A stretch of 42,764 nucleotides of DNA. Origin: a virus. Under the pieces are notes generated by a model that did not search any database, was not told the origin of the DNA, and saw only the letters and a list, made by a program, of their open reading frames with translations. The stretch lies in IMG/VR virus record IMGVR_UViG_3300021964_006628, positions 1-42,764 of that record, one strand, 5' to 3'. Shown here in pieces: positions 15,568-22,888 of the stretch; positions within the stretch are counted from its first letter, which is position 1, and every line of letters begins with the position of its first letter. The position numbers and the translations under genes were made by a program.

Positions 15568-16337
15568 TGGTTATCCATTAAAATTTTATATGCTGTTCCG
15601 TCTTTAAACTCGTTAATATGAAATTGCCCGTATGCTAAATGACAGGCCCATTTATATATTTTATCCTTATCTTGCACTGTAGGGGCTTCAATTAGACTTA
15701 GATCCTTATCACATACTGGATCAGCTGCTGTAGGTGCTGTAGTAAACGCTGGGACACCATATAACACACTTTCTATTGCTGCAATGCTTTGGTAAGTGAC
15801 CAATGCATGACAGTTTAATAGATCATCAAAAATTGTTTTAATTATACGTTGCGGTCGAGGTGCTTTATCCCTAACTATAACGGGCCTGTCTGTATATGTT
15901 TTTATTTCTTTAATTGTTTTGTCTAACCAGTCGTTTTTATTTACACCATAAAATTTACAAGGTTTTTCGCTAGGAGTAACTAGTAATATATGTCTGCCTT
16001 GTTTGCGATCATGTATCGGATAATCTAATTTATTCCATCGATCATTTGGTCTGTCAATTATAGTAGAATGTTGCACATCATTTTTTACTATTCTATGATA
16101 AAGTTTAAAGCCGCTTTTATTGGCTGCACATTTATAATTCCCAACATACCCGCTATCCATATAATAAAATGGTTTGTTATTCTTCCAACAATCCCAAATT
16201 AATTTTCGTTTGGCCATGCTTCTGATTAAAATTGGATCGTCACCTGTGTCAGCACCATAATTGCAAATAGGCAAGTCTGCCCCTTTTGCAAACATATTAA
16301 TGTATTCGTCTTTTAAATTTTTACTTAGACAGATCAT
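15564..16337 (-). CDS. Glycosyltransferase-like (GT-B, capsule type) protein, paralogue 3 (divergent)
   Basis: 257 aa. Shares EIKTYTDRPVIVRDKAPRPQ, LLNCHALVTYQSIAAIESVL and YGVPAFTTAPTAADPVCDKD with paralogues 1 and 2, and the FHINEFKDGTAYKIL tail with paralogue 2. The R-x-HP motif of the other two is replaced by RDKAPRP, so the His that usually contacts the donor phosphate is absent; its activity or donor may differ. It begins MICLSKNLKDEYINMFAKGAD. ATGA overlaps join it to both neighbours. Family assignment rests mainly on the paralogues. Confidence 0.65.
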   Translation of the reverse strand: MICLSKNLKDEYINMFAKGADLPICNYGADTGDDPILIRSMAKRKLIWDCWKNNKPFYYMDSGYVGNYKCAANKSGFKLYHRIVKNDVQHSTIIDRPNDRWNKLDYPIHDRKQGRHILLVTPSEKPCKFYGVNKNDWLDKTIKEIKTYTDRPVIVRDKAPRPQRIIKTIFDDLLNCHALVTYQSIAAIESVLYGVPAFTTAPTAADPVCDKDLSLIEAPTVQDKDKIYKWACHLAYGQFHINEFKDGTAYKILMDNQ

Positions 16338-17005
16338 TGCATCATATCAAACAATTCGTCCTTCCACAATTTGCTGTATTCACAATCTCTATAATTTTCG
16401 AACCACGGGCCACCTTCTGTGTAGTGTATTAGGTTTGGTTGCTTGATGTCATCATATACACCTACTAGGTAGTTCCACGTGTGGTCTAGTGACCCTATTT
16501 CACTGTCATCTAGCCAACTAAACCTATGCAAAAATGCTCCTGTTTTTTCTGGATCATTTACAAAGTCTTTAGTAACTACTTTATTGCTAGGATGGCCGCA
16601 GTTCCATAGTACAACACTTGACCAATTTTTTCTAGGATAGATAGTTTGCTTTTGTCCGTCCATTTTAATTCCTTCTCGTGGAGTATAATCATGTTGTACA
16701 CACATTACTGCATACTGGTCATCGACTTGATCAAACAGCTCTTTTATGTCTGTTGTTAGTATCATGTCACAATCCATAAACAGTGCCCAGCCATTAAAAT
16801 TAGATAATTCTGGAATTAAAAATCTTGTAAATGTAAATTCTGTTGATGCTAGTTTATCAAGAGGCCTATTATACCAACCAGTATCTCGCAGTTCTTGTTG
16901 GTTTAAAGCTCGAACATCTGCTTTTGGTTGCTTACTAACAATACTGTGCTTGCAAACTTGATATGCAATATCTTCCCTAGTGTCATATCCTACAAATACT
17001 TTCAT
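16334..17005 (-). CDS. Glycosyltransferase, GT8-like GT-A fold (223 aa)
   Basis: Begins MKVFVGYDTREDIAYQVCKH, the usual start of GT8-like and related transferases in which VGYD begins the nucleotide-sugar fold. STEFTFTRFLIPEL (the FxRFLIP motif) is followed by WALFMDCDMIL with the DxD Mn-binding motif, and SSVVLWNCGHPSN and SLDHTWNYLVG follow. ATG 17005 is used: GGAG lies 9 nt upstream and the gene upstream ends at 17007; the longer frame to 17032 would overlap it. Likely adds a hexose or similar. Confidence 0.85.
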   Translation of the reverse strand: MKVFVGYDTREDIAYQVCKHSIVSKQPKADVRALNQQELRDTGWYNRPLDKLASTEFTFTRFLIPELSNFNGWALFMDCDMILTTDIKELFDQVDDQYAVMCVQHDYTPREGIKMDGQKQTIYPRKNWSSVVLWNCGHPSNKVVTKDFVNDPEKTGAFLHRFSWLDDSEIGSLDHTWNYLVGVYDDIKQPNLIHYTEGGPWFENYRDCEYSKLWKDELFDMMQ

Positions 17006-17006
17006 G

Positions 17007-17786
17007 CTATTCTTCTCCGTCATAATATTCAAGACGTTCTATATCGTCCTCAGTAGTTTCTTCACCATACTGTATTTCTATAATATGACAAGGTTCATCG
17101 AATGGATTAAATGCTTGATGCCAATCGCCTTGTTTCACATGAAAGAATTCATCCTTTTGAATTGTGTGTATTTGAAACGTGTCGGGCGAGCTGAAACTGT
17201 GTTTAATGTTTATCATGCCTTTACTTACAAACCACATTTCTGATCTTTTGAAGTGGCGCTGATAACTGATGCCTTTGCCTGGTTCAATTACAAGTTCTTT
17301 TACTCTAACAACATCGTCCTGAAACAAGTCTGAAAACTCGCCCCATACTCTGCGTTCTGTTGGATACTTCCATTCCTTTAGTATCCAACTACTGCTATTG
17401 GCTTTGTTATTGCCACCAACACCAAATTCAAACGTATAACCGTCAACGGCCATTTCAGGTATGTTATCTTTTCCTCTATCACCTCCGTTACAGAATACAT
17501 AATCATGATCGTGTCCGAATGCATCTCGAACTTGAATAAGTCCTTTAGTTACACTGCCATCACTGTCATCGACAGCATATACATTGTCTACCATATCCAT
17601 GCGTTGTACTATCACTGATCTTTCTTCAAAAGGTAAAAAAGGTCTACCCTTTTTTCTGGTAAGCCAGTCGTCGCTGTTTACTAATACAACAAGTTTATCA
17701 CCGTATTTTGCGGCACTTTCTAAGTAATTTATATGTCCTGAATGTAGAGGATCAAATCCACCACTGACTACAACAATCTTGCTCAT
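17007..17786 (-). CDS. Fusion: cytidylyltransferase-like nucleotidyltransferase + cupin (259 aa)
   Basis: The N-terminal domain (1 to about 130) is a nucleotidyltransferase fold with VVSGGFDPLHSGHIN; the HSGH (15-18) is the HxGH motif of TagD/RfaE-type enzymes that form CDP- or ADP-activated sugars or glycerol. The C-terminal domain (about 150-259) is a cupin resembling type II mannose-6-phosphate isomerase: VIEPGKGISYQRHFKRSEMWFV, then HVKQGDWHQAFNPFDEPCHIIEIQYGEE. The fusion would couple activation and isomerisation of one sugar. ATG 17786 is 5 nt from a late TAAATA; the alternative 17792 overlaps that box. Confidence 0.85.
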   Translation of the reverse strand: MSKIVVVSGGFDPLHSGHINYLESAAKYGDKLVVLVNSDDWLTRKKGRPFLPFEERSVIVQRMDMVDNVYAVDDSDGSVTKGLIQVRDAFGHDHDYVFCNGGDRGKDNIPEMAVDGYTFEFGVGGNNKANSSSWILKEWKYPTERRVWGEFSDLFQDDVVRVKELVIEPGKGISYQRHFKRSEMWFVSKGMINIKHSFSSPDTFQIHTIQKDEFFHVKQGDWHQAFNPFDEPCHIIEIQYGEETTEDDIERLEYYDGEE

Positions 17787-17791
17787 AGTCA

Positions 17792-17798
17792 TATTTAT
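17792..17798 (-). promoter_or_regulatory. T4-type late promoter inside the glycan cassette
   Basis: Minus strand ATAAATA then TGACT and ATG 17786. It overlaps the TAA stop of the pyruvyl transferase gene (CAATAAATA). Genes 17007-17786 through 12209-13084 could therefore be transcribed late, separately from the genes to their right. Confidence 0.6.
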
Positions 17799-18565
17799 TG
17801 AGATAGGATATCCATCGTCTTATTATAGAAATCAATATTTAATTCTCTACACTCTTCTAAATATCCATCTGGTGCTGACGAAGGTTTTGTAGTTGCCCAT
17901 GTTGTAATGTGATCTTGTATAATACTAGGTTGATATTTAAAATAATTAAATTTTACAGACCAGCTTATTATTCTAACATCTTTACCTAACAGTAGTCCCC
18001 AATATGCTCCGTGATAACTATCTGTTATTACAGTATCTGCACTGCCTAAAAAGTCTATTACTTTTTGAAAATCCATTTCTTTATTTGTCATGTGAGGATC
18101 GTTTTGTTTTGGAATAAATTTTGATTTAAAGTCGTGTGTGTAAAATACAAAGTCCTGTGTTGACTTATATTTTTTATCAAACGCTGGGTGCATACAAGTT
18201 ACACACGGCAAATACCGTTCTTGATTAATGTAATCCCTTACACCAACTAAGTCACAACGATCTAAAAAACTAGGATAAAAGACGTCGCCCTTTGTTTTGT
18301 GAATATGTTTCTTTCCAAAATTATGTCCAATACCCCATATAATTGCGTGTTTAGGATTTTTATTTAATAACTTTTCAATATGCAAGGAAAACTTTTTATG
18401 TATTAATCCGCCGCCGCCAACAATTAATGTTTGATCTTTAATATCAAATTGATTATGCATTAGCTCACCAGATTCTAAATTTTTAAATTCAAAATACCGA
18501 CTAGGATTACAATAGTAATCTCCTACATTATTTTCGACTTTTCTGTGAACTTCGTAAATTTTCAT
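17795..18565 (-). CDS. Polysaccharide pyruvyl transferase family protein
   Basis: 256 aa. Features of the PS_pyruv_trans family are TLIVGGGGLIHKKFS (about 47-61), HAIIWGIGHN (73-82), RCDLVGVRDYIN and, near the C-terminus, SADTVITDSYHGAYWGLLLG, the donor-site S-x-H-G block. These enzymes add pyruvate ketals from PEP to sugars in exopolysaccharide, introducing negative charge. The start codon lies 38 nt inside the upstream GT gene. Intact motifs suggest an active enzyme; the acceptor is unknown. Confidence 0.9.
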   Translation of the reverse strand: MKIYEVHRKVENNVGDYYCNPSRYFEFKNLESGELMHNQFDIKDQTLIVGGGGLIHKKFSLHIEKLLNKNPKHAIIWGIGHNFGKKHIHKTKGDVFYPSFLDRCDLVGVRDYINQERYLPCVTCMHPAFDKKYKSTQDFVFYTHDFKSKFIPKQNDPHMTNKEMDFQKVIDFLGSADTVITDSYHGAYWGLLLGKDVRIISWSVKFNYFKYQPSIIQDHITTWATTKPSSAPDGYLEECRELNIDFYNKTMDILSQ

Positions 18566-19151
18566 TATATTTGTATATCTCTTTTTTTAGATCATTTGTA
18601 AAATGCATTACATATGATTTGTGTTTATTTCTAGGGGAAGTACAATTCCATCTATTAGATATTTCTTGAAATATTTTTGATTTTTGATCTTTGTATTCTG
18701 TCATAACCCATATTATATGTCCATTCTCTCCTTCGGGTGTTACAAAGTAACCTTTCCCTTTTGGAACTGGGTAATCAAATCTTTCAATTACATCATTAAC
18801 ATATTTTAAAGATTTAGAATTGTTTTTAAAAAACATAAATCCACTGTTGCATCGACCACTTTTTCCGTTTGCATAATATATGCTTTTCTTCTTTGAAATA
18901 AATTGAGTTAGTGGTGGACAAGTTTTTTTAATGTAACAGTCGCCGTCTATAATTAAAACATGATTATCTGTTGTTGTTAATTCTTTTTGCACTTCGAACA
19001 TTTTTGTTCTTTTCCAATTACGTGAAGATTGACTACCAGTAATCAACTTATATTCATAACCTTGTTTTGCACAATATTGTTTATGCGTATCAATACAAGG
19101 AAAATATTTTGCAACATAATCATCCGAAGCGGTGCATACAACTGTTATCAT
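18528..19151 (-). CDS. Glycosyltransferase-like protein, GT-A fold (207 aa)
   Basis: MITVVCTASDDYVAKYFPCI starts a Rossmann-like half. RTKMFEVQKELTTTDNHVLIIDGDCYIKK includes DGD as the DxD motif. GRCNSGFMFFKNNSK matches the NxGxF/MFFKN segment of small GT-A enzymes. EGENGHIIWVM may hold the catalytic region. It overlaps the DUF579-like gene by 4 nt and the pyruvyl transferase gene by 38 nt. Shorter than the paralogues at 13081 and 13832. The Lys-rich tail could contact membranes (inference). Confidence 0.7.
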   Translation of the reverse strand: MITVVCTASDDYVAKYFPCIDTHKQYCAKQGYEYKLITGSQSSRNWKRTKMFEVQKELTTTDNHVLIIDGDCYIKKTCPPLTQFISKKKSIYYANGKSGRCNSGFMFFKNNSKSLKYVNDVIERFDYPVPKGKGYFVTPEGENGHIIWVMTEYKDQKSKIFQEISNRWNCTSPRNKHKSYVMHFTNDLKKEIYKYNENLRSSQKSRK

Positions 19152-19705
19152 TTTTTCACGTGTCTTAGTTTTGTTAAATCTTTAACAACATGAGAAAACA
19201 TTGTACGACTGTAAACATCTTCTACAGTCCTATCAACATCATGAACAAAAACATCAGTGTGCTGTTGTGCAAAAAGCCAGGCTGCAAAAATGCTTTGCAT
19301 ACGCCCAGGTTTTTTATCAGTTGTTCCTACAGGAGAGTCAACAAAAATACAATCCCATCTAGTATTGTGTACTTCCGGAGGAAGTTCCATTTGTAATCTT
19401 GAATAATCGCCCTGATGAAATTCTGTTAATAATTCTTGATACTGTCCTCTACGAGTAGTATACGTAACTTTAAAAACATCAGTGTCTTCTTTTCTAATCC
19501 ATTTAGCCTTGTTTTCTAAAAATATAGTCTTGCCATTTTTATTTGCATATCGCCACAATGGAGTATCGTGCCCTGTACCAAATACTAAAAAATTCTTATC
19601 ACCAAGAAAATTTCCTATATATCTATATTCTTCAGCTTCCATCTGGCCATGATTAGACTTAATCATTTTTTCTTGCAATAACTCTTCAAACTTGCTATCA
19701 ATCAT
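19148..19705 (-). CDS. DUF579/GXMT-like sugar O-methyltransferase (185 aa)
   Basis: The protein carries the signature series of the plant glucuronoxylan 4-O-methyltransferase/IRX15 family (DUF579, Polysacc_synt_4): LVFGTGHDTPLW (40-51), TIFLEN (60-65), MELPPEVHNTRWDCIFVDSP (106-125), PGRMQSIFAA (133-142) and DVFVHDVDRTVEDVYSRTMF (151-170). The family uses SAM to methylate a glucuronic acid or similar sugar. The order and spacing match; plant members are longer mainly through an N-terminal membrane anchor, which is missing here. A cytoplasmic phage glycan-methylating enzyme is the natural reading. It sits amid glycosyltransferases, overlapping upstream by 8 nt and downstream by 4 nt. Confidence 0.75.
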   Translation of the reverse strand: MIDSKFEELLQEKMIKSNHGQMEAEEYRYIGNFLGDKNFLVFGTGHDTPLWRYANKNGKTIFLENKAKWIRKEDTDVFKVTYTTRRGQYQELLTEFHQGDYSRLQMELPPEVHNTRWDCIFVDSPVGTTDKKPGRMQSIFAAWLFAQQHTDVFVHDVDRTVEDVYSRTMFSHVVKDLTKLRHVKK

Positions 19706-20354
19706 CTATTATATCCTCAGGACCGCGGCCGTCTAAATGTTCAACTGTTTGCGGGTAACCTAGTGGTCCGTATATAGCCCCTGTTAAACTTTTTACTCTT
19801 TTTAATCTTTGTTCTACGCCTAAAGAACCTTCTTCAATTTGTACGTATTGCAAAGCATTATGTATGTATATATCTCTTTTTATTATATGAGGATTATTAC
19901 TAAGAAAAGGAGTAACACAATAATTAATATTAGCAAAACGTTCTTGTAATCTTTTATCTAAAAACATTGATTCATTAGTTCTTTTATTAAATCTTAAATG
20001 TACTAAATTTTCTTCTTCTATAACATTACAGATTTCAGTAAGAGAATGCGTTAGAGTAGGAAGAAATTTCCAATCATGTTCTAGCATAAACAAAAAATCG
20101 CTTGTAGAACTTTTTACTGCTTGCACATAACCGTCACTTAACGATGTAGTAATGTTAACTGTATTAAAAATATTTGTTAAGTTATGTAAATATTCTTCTG
20201 CTTGTTCTGTATTTGGTTTAGGATCATACCAAACAGTTACTTTACCATCATAGTTAAATTTGTCTACAAAACTATTATATGTTTCAGTAATAATATCAAC
20301 TGACGGTGCATATTGGGTTGCATTAGTAAAAATATGTAATTCTATATTTGTCAT
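19698..20354 (-). CDS. Glycosyltransferase-like protein (GT-A fold, 218 aa)
   Basis: N-terminal MTNIELHIFTNATQYAPSVD fits the first strand of a GT-A fold. The core TSDFLFMLEHDWKFLPTLTH (about 83-102) has EHD in place of DxD, as in some GT2-like enzymes. The C-terminus contains GAIYGPLGYPQTVEHLDGRG. This is assigned by pattern and context only. It overlaps the FkbM gene by 4 nt and the DUF579-like gene by 8 nt. Confidence 0.55.
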   Translation of the reverse strand: MTNIELHIFTNATQYAPSVDIITETYNSFVDKFNYDGKVTVWYDPKPNTEQAEEYLHNLTNIFNTVNITTSLSDGYVQAVKSSTSDFLFMLEHDWKFLPTLTHSLTEICNVIEEENLVHLRFNKRTNESMFLDKRLQERFANINYCVTPFLSNNPHIIKRDIYIHNALQYVQIEEGSLGVEQRLKRVKSLTGAIYGPLGYPQTVEHLDGRGPEDIIDD

Positions 20355-20980
20355 TTTATAAAAATTATATTATACTGTTCTGGATATTCCTGATCTCTAG
20401 CAAGCAAAGTAAAGCCTTTATTTTGTAAAAAATCTATAACAATAGTATCTAGTTGTTGGTCCTTCCAAAACTCTTTTGATTCTACTTCAATAAAAATTAT
20501 TTTTGTATTTGTTAATACGTTGGCGCTTTTTTCTAATATTTCAAAACCGTGGCCTTCTGCGTCTATCCATAGTGCAAAACTTCCTTTAGAGTCATGAAAC
20601 ATATTATCTAAAGTGTCGCATTTAACTGTAACTTCTTCGTATATAGTTTTTTCATCATTGCGTTTTAACAAAGAATTATTACCTCTTACATACTTTGTTT
20701 TTTTTGGATCGCGTTTTGTTTGTAAATAAAAAGTAGTATTACCTGTATAATTTGAAACTGCTTGATGAATGTATTGTAAATTGTTTTTACTTACAGCATA
20801 TTTTGCATAATTATAAGGATTAGCTTCGTATGCAAAAACTTTTGTATCTGGTAGTTGTTCAGAAATGTATATAGACTGTTCACCGGTGTACGCACCAATT
20901 TCTAAAAAATAATTAGGAGCAATATCTAAAACAGAATTGTTAAATAATTCAACTAGCTCTTTGTTAGATAAAATATCCAT
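20351..20980 (-). CDS. FkbM-family methyltransferase (209 aa)
   Basis: YFLEIGAYTGEQSIYISEQL (motif I, about 19-38), TKVFAYEANPYNYAKY (motif II with acidic Glu), QAVSNYTGNTTFYLQ, VKCDTLDNMFHDSKGSFALW and IDAEGHGFEILEKSANVL are all diagnostic of FkbM methyltransferases, which O-methylate sugars or polyketides. The I-D-x-E-G-x-E/G-x-x-x-L block is nearly canonical. Co-transcribed with a sulfotransferase 4 nt upstream and a GT gene downstream. Substrate unknown; a surface sugar is likely. Confidence 0.88.
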   Translation of the reverse strand: MDILSNKELVELFNNSVLDIAPNYFLEIGAYTGEQSIYISEQLPDTKVFAYEANPYNYAKYAVSKNNLQYIHQAVSNYTGNTTFYLQTKRDPKKTKYVRGNNSLLKRNDEKTIYEEVTVKCDTLDNMFHDSKGSFALWIDAEGHGFEILEKSANVLTNTKIIFIEVESKEFWKDQQLDTIVIDFLQNKGFTLLARDQEYPEQYNIIFIK

Positions 20981-20984
20981 ACTA

Positions 20985-21626
20985 TCAAAACGTATATTTA
21001 AAAACGTCTATATCCTCTTCGTACAATGACTGTATTAGCTTTTTAGATTTATCTGAATATAAAGATTTCCAATCTAACTTGGAGTTTTCTGATAAATGTC
21101 TATGAGGTAAATTATCTATTTGTAAATGCTTTATGTCTTGATCTAAATTTTCAAATTTTATTATTAAATCAAAATCTCCTCCTTTTAGCCAGTGCGACTG
21201 GTTAAATGCAAGAGAAAACCAAGTATGGTCCCATGGTTTATTAAAATACTTTTGCAACCATGGGTCAAATCCGTCACACATTATGTCGTATTCAGTTTGT
21301 ATAGTTTCGTAGTCGTCAATTAAAAGACGAAACTTTTTTCCTATACTAAGTTTTTTTATACCGTCTTGGAGAATACGCTTTCTAAAAAAGTAATAACTAG
21401 TAGCCCTATTCCAAGGATTTCGAACAATAGAAAATTTATAGTAATGTTTTAAATCTCCAATGTGCTCTACACAATCCAAATATGTACTATGCCAATTATT
21501 GTTGTTGGTTCTGTTGTTAGGAATTTGGCAAACATTATTTGCTGTTTTAATTGCATCTATAATACTTGCGCCAGCCGTTTTAGGAATGTGAACAAATAAA
21601 AGTTTGTCTTTAACAAAAACACTCAC
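20985..21626 (-). CDS. Sulfotransferase family 2-like protein (213 aa)
   Basis: Begins with KDKLLFVHIPKTAGASIIDA: HIPKTAG.S is the 5'-phosphosulfate-binding loop for PAPS. FSIVRNPWNRATSYYFFRKR (about 64-83) is the 3'-phosphate-binding motif (RNPxxR). SLAFNQSHWL and DLIIKFENLDQDIKHL complete the family pattern. It would add sulfate from PAPS to a glycan hydroxyl. The phage must rely on host PAPS. ATGA overlap with the methyltransferase gene downstream of uvsY. A second sulfotransferase-like gene is at 27383-28009. Confidence 0.87.
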   Translation of the reverse strand: MSVFVKDKLLFVHIPKTAGASIIDAIKTANNVCQIPNNRTNNNNWHSTYLDCVEHIGDLKHYYKFSIVRNPWNRATSYYFFRKRILQDGIKKLSIGKKFRLLIDDYETIQTEYDIMCDGFDPWLQKYFNKPWDHTWFSLAFNQSHWLKGGDFDLIIKFENLDQDIKHLQIDNLPHRHLSENSKLDWKSLYSDKSKKLIQSLYEEDIDVFKYTF

Positions 21627-22213
21627 AGCGTTTCCATTAATGATAAAATTTCTTTGTTCTTACTCCTAGTTTTTGTAATTATAAATGAAGGGTATTTTTC
21701 TTTTGTAACTACTGTTAGGAAGTAATTATTTTCTGCAACAAAATCATTAACAGACTCTACTACACCCCAATCAGATCGTTTTTTCCATGCTGGCCTGTAA
21801 TCGTGACCTAAGATCATTCCGTTGTCTTTAACTAGAGATTTTACTGCTTGCAAGTCTTTCATGCACCCGTCATATGTATGATCGCCGTCTACATATACCC
21901 AGTCTAAAGTTTTTTCTGCACAATAGTTTGGTAAGTTGTAGGTAAGATCTCTAATAAATGTTACAGGCTTCCCTAAAAACTCTTTTTGTATATCTTCAAA
22001 TCTTTTATCCCAATCATTTTGATCTGTATAATATTTTCCCTGAATGTTTGTTGCAATGGGTCCCCATAGATCAACACAGTATAAAAAACTTGGATTTGCT
22101 ACTTTAAGTATTTCTTTGCTGAATACTCCTCTACCTACACCCAGTTCAGCACATACGCTATTAGCTGGCATTAGTTTAAGTAGGTCTTCGCGTTTTACAT
22201 TAAATTGAGGCAT
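21623..22213 (-). CDS. Class I SAM methyltransferase (196 aa)
   Basis: Motif I is VCAELGVGRGVFSKEILK (about 19-36) and CVDLWGPI is the acidic strand-2 region. DWVYVDGDHTYDGCMKDL (about 110-127) and MILGHDYRPAW are the same blocks as in the 5154-5648 product. It belongs to the Methyltransf_24-like set and is the first gene of the glycan cassette. It overlaps uvsY by 14 nt, so the glycan genes appear to be read from the recombination operon. Confidence 0.8.
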   Translation of the reverse strand: MPQFNVKREDLLKLMPANSVCAELGVGRGVFSKEILKVANPSFLYCVDLWGPIATNIQGKYYTDQNDWDKRFEDIQKEFLGKPVTFIRDLTYNLPNYCAEKTLDWVYVDGDHTYDGCMKDLQAVKSLVKDNGMILGHDYRPAWKKRSDWGVVESVNDFVAENNYFLTVVTKEKYPSFIITKTRSKNKEILSLMETL

Positions 22214-22655
22214 CTTCCATTCCTGCTACTCTTAATTTCACAACATTGGTTATTTGCCATTGTTTTTGATCAAGACCTTTTAGTAGTCCTAACCACTTGT
22301 TACGCATAAGTGCAAATTCATTAATAATTTTTTCGTAGTCAACTACGTCTGATTCACCGTCAACATATTTTTCTACGTCACGACTTGATAAAGCTCGTTG
22401 GTAGTTTTCAAGATATTTTTTAAAATATGAGCTACGCAATCTACGTAGCTCAATATTAAGATAGTTTAGAATTGCTTCAATTTCTTGAAGTTGATTAAAA
22501 CGATGTTCGACTATACCGGGCATTTCTGATGCAGCCTTTTCTACATTTCCATACAGTTTAACTTCTTGCCTTGCTTCTACTAGTTCGGCTTCAAAGTGTG
22601 CAACTGCATTAGGAATTCTAGAAATATCTCTCGATACTTCGCTATACCATCCCAT
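22200..22655 (-). CDS. uvsY: UvsY recombination mediator
   Basis: 151 aa, similar in size to T4 UvsY (137). The pattern WYSEVSRDISRIPNAVAHFE, VEHRFNQLQEIEAILNYL and RRLRSSYFKKYLENYQRALS is the conserved helical core of UvsY-type proteins in marine T4-like phages. UvsY loads UvsX onto gp32-coated single-stranded DNA. All three partners (UvsX, UvsY, gp32) are in one operon here. The ATG overlaps the preceding stop (TAATG) and has GAGG upstream. Confidence 0.85.
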   Translation of the reverse strand: MGWYSEVSRDISRIPNAVAHFEAELVEARQEVKLYGNVEKAASEMPGIVEHRFNQLQEIEAILNYLNIELRRLRSSYFKKYLENYQRALSSRDVEKYVDGESDVVDYEKIINEFALMRNKWLGLLKGLDQKQWQITNVVKLRVAGMEDASI

Positions 22656-22885
22656 TAATAATCCTCGTCATATTCATCTTCGTCAATTTCTGAGTCCATA
22701 TCTAAATAATACATTATAGCATGATCAAGTAATGCATCATTGCCTATACAAGATTCTAATATTTGATCACTAACACCGTAGTCTACAAGTAAGTCAACAA
22801 AGTTTTCTGATGCTATAGTACCTTGCTTCTTGTCAATGTAATTTTTAAATAAATTCCAAATATCAACAATTTGACTTTCGTCCAT
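22655..22885 (-). CDS. Small acidic protein between uvsX and uvsY (76 aa)
   Basis: 76 aa beginning MDESQIVDIWNLFKNYIDKK, with the C-terminus a run of Asp/Glu (EIDEDEYDEDY). I recall a similar small acidic gene between uvsX and uvsY in marine T4-like phages. Function unknown; an acidic tail like this often binds basic protein surfaces, such as gp32 or recombinase partners (inference). GAGGAA lies upstream of the ATG. It shares a base with the uvsY start. Confidence 0.7.
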   Translation of the reverse strand: MDESQIVDIWNLFKNYIDKKQGTIASENFVDLLVDYGVSDQILESCIGNDALLDHAIMYYLDMDSEIDEDEYDEDY

Positions 22886-22888
22886 TAA

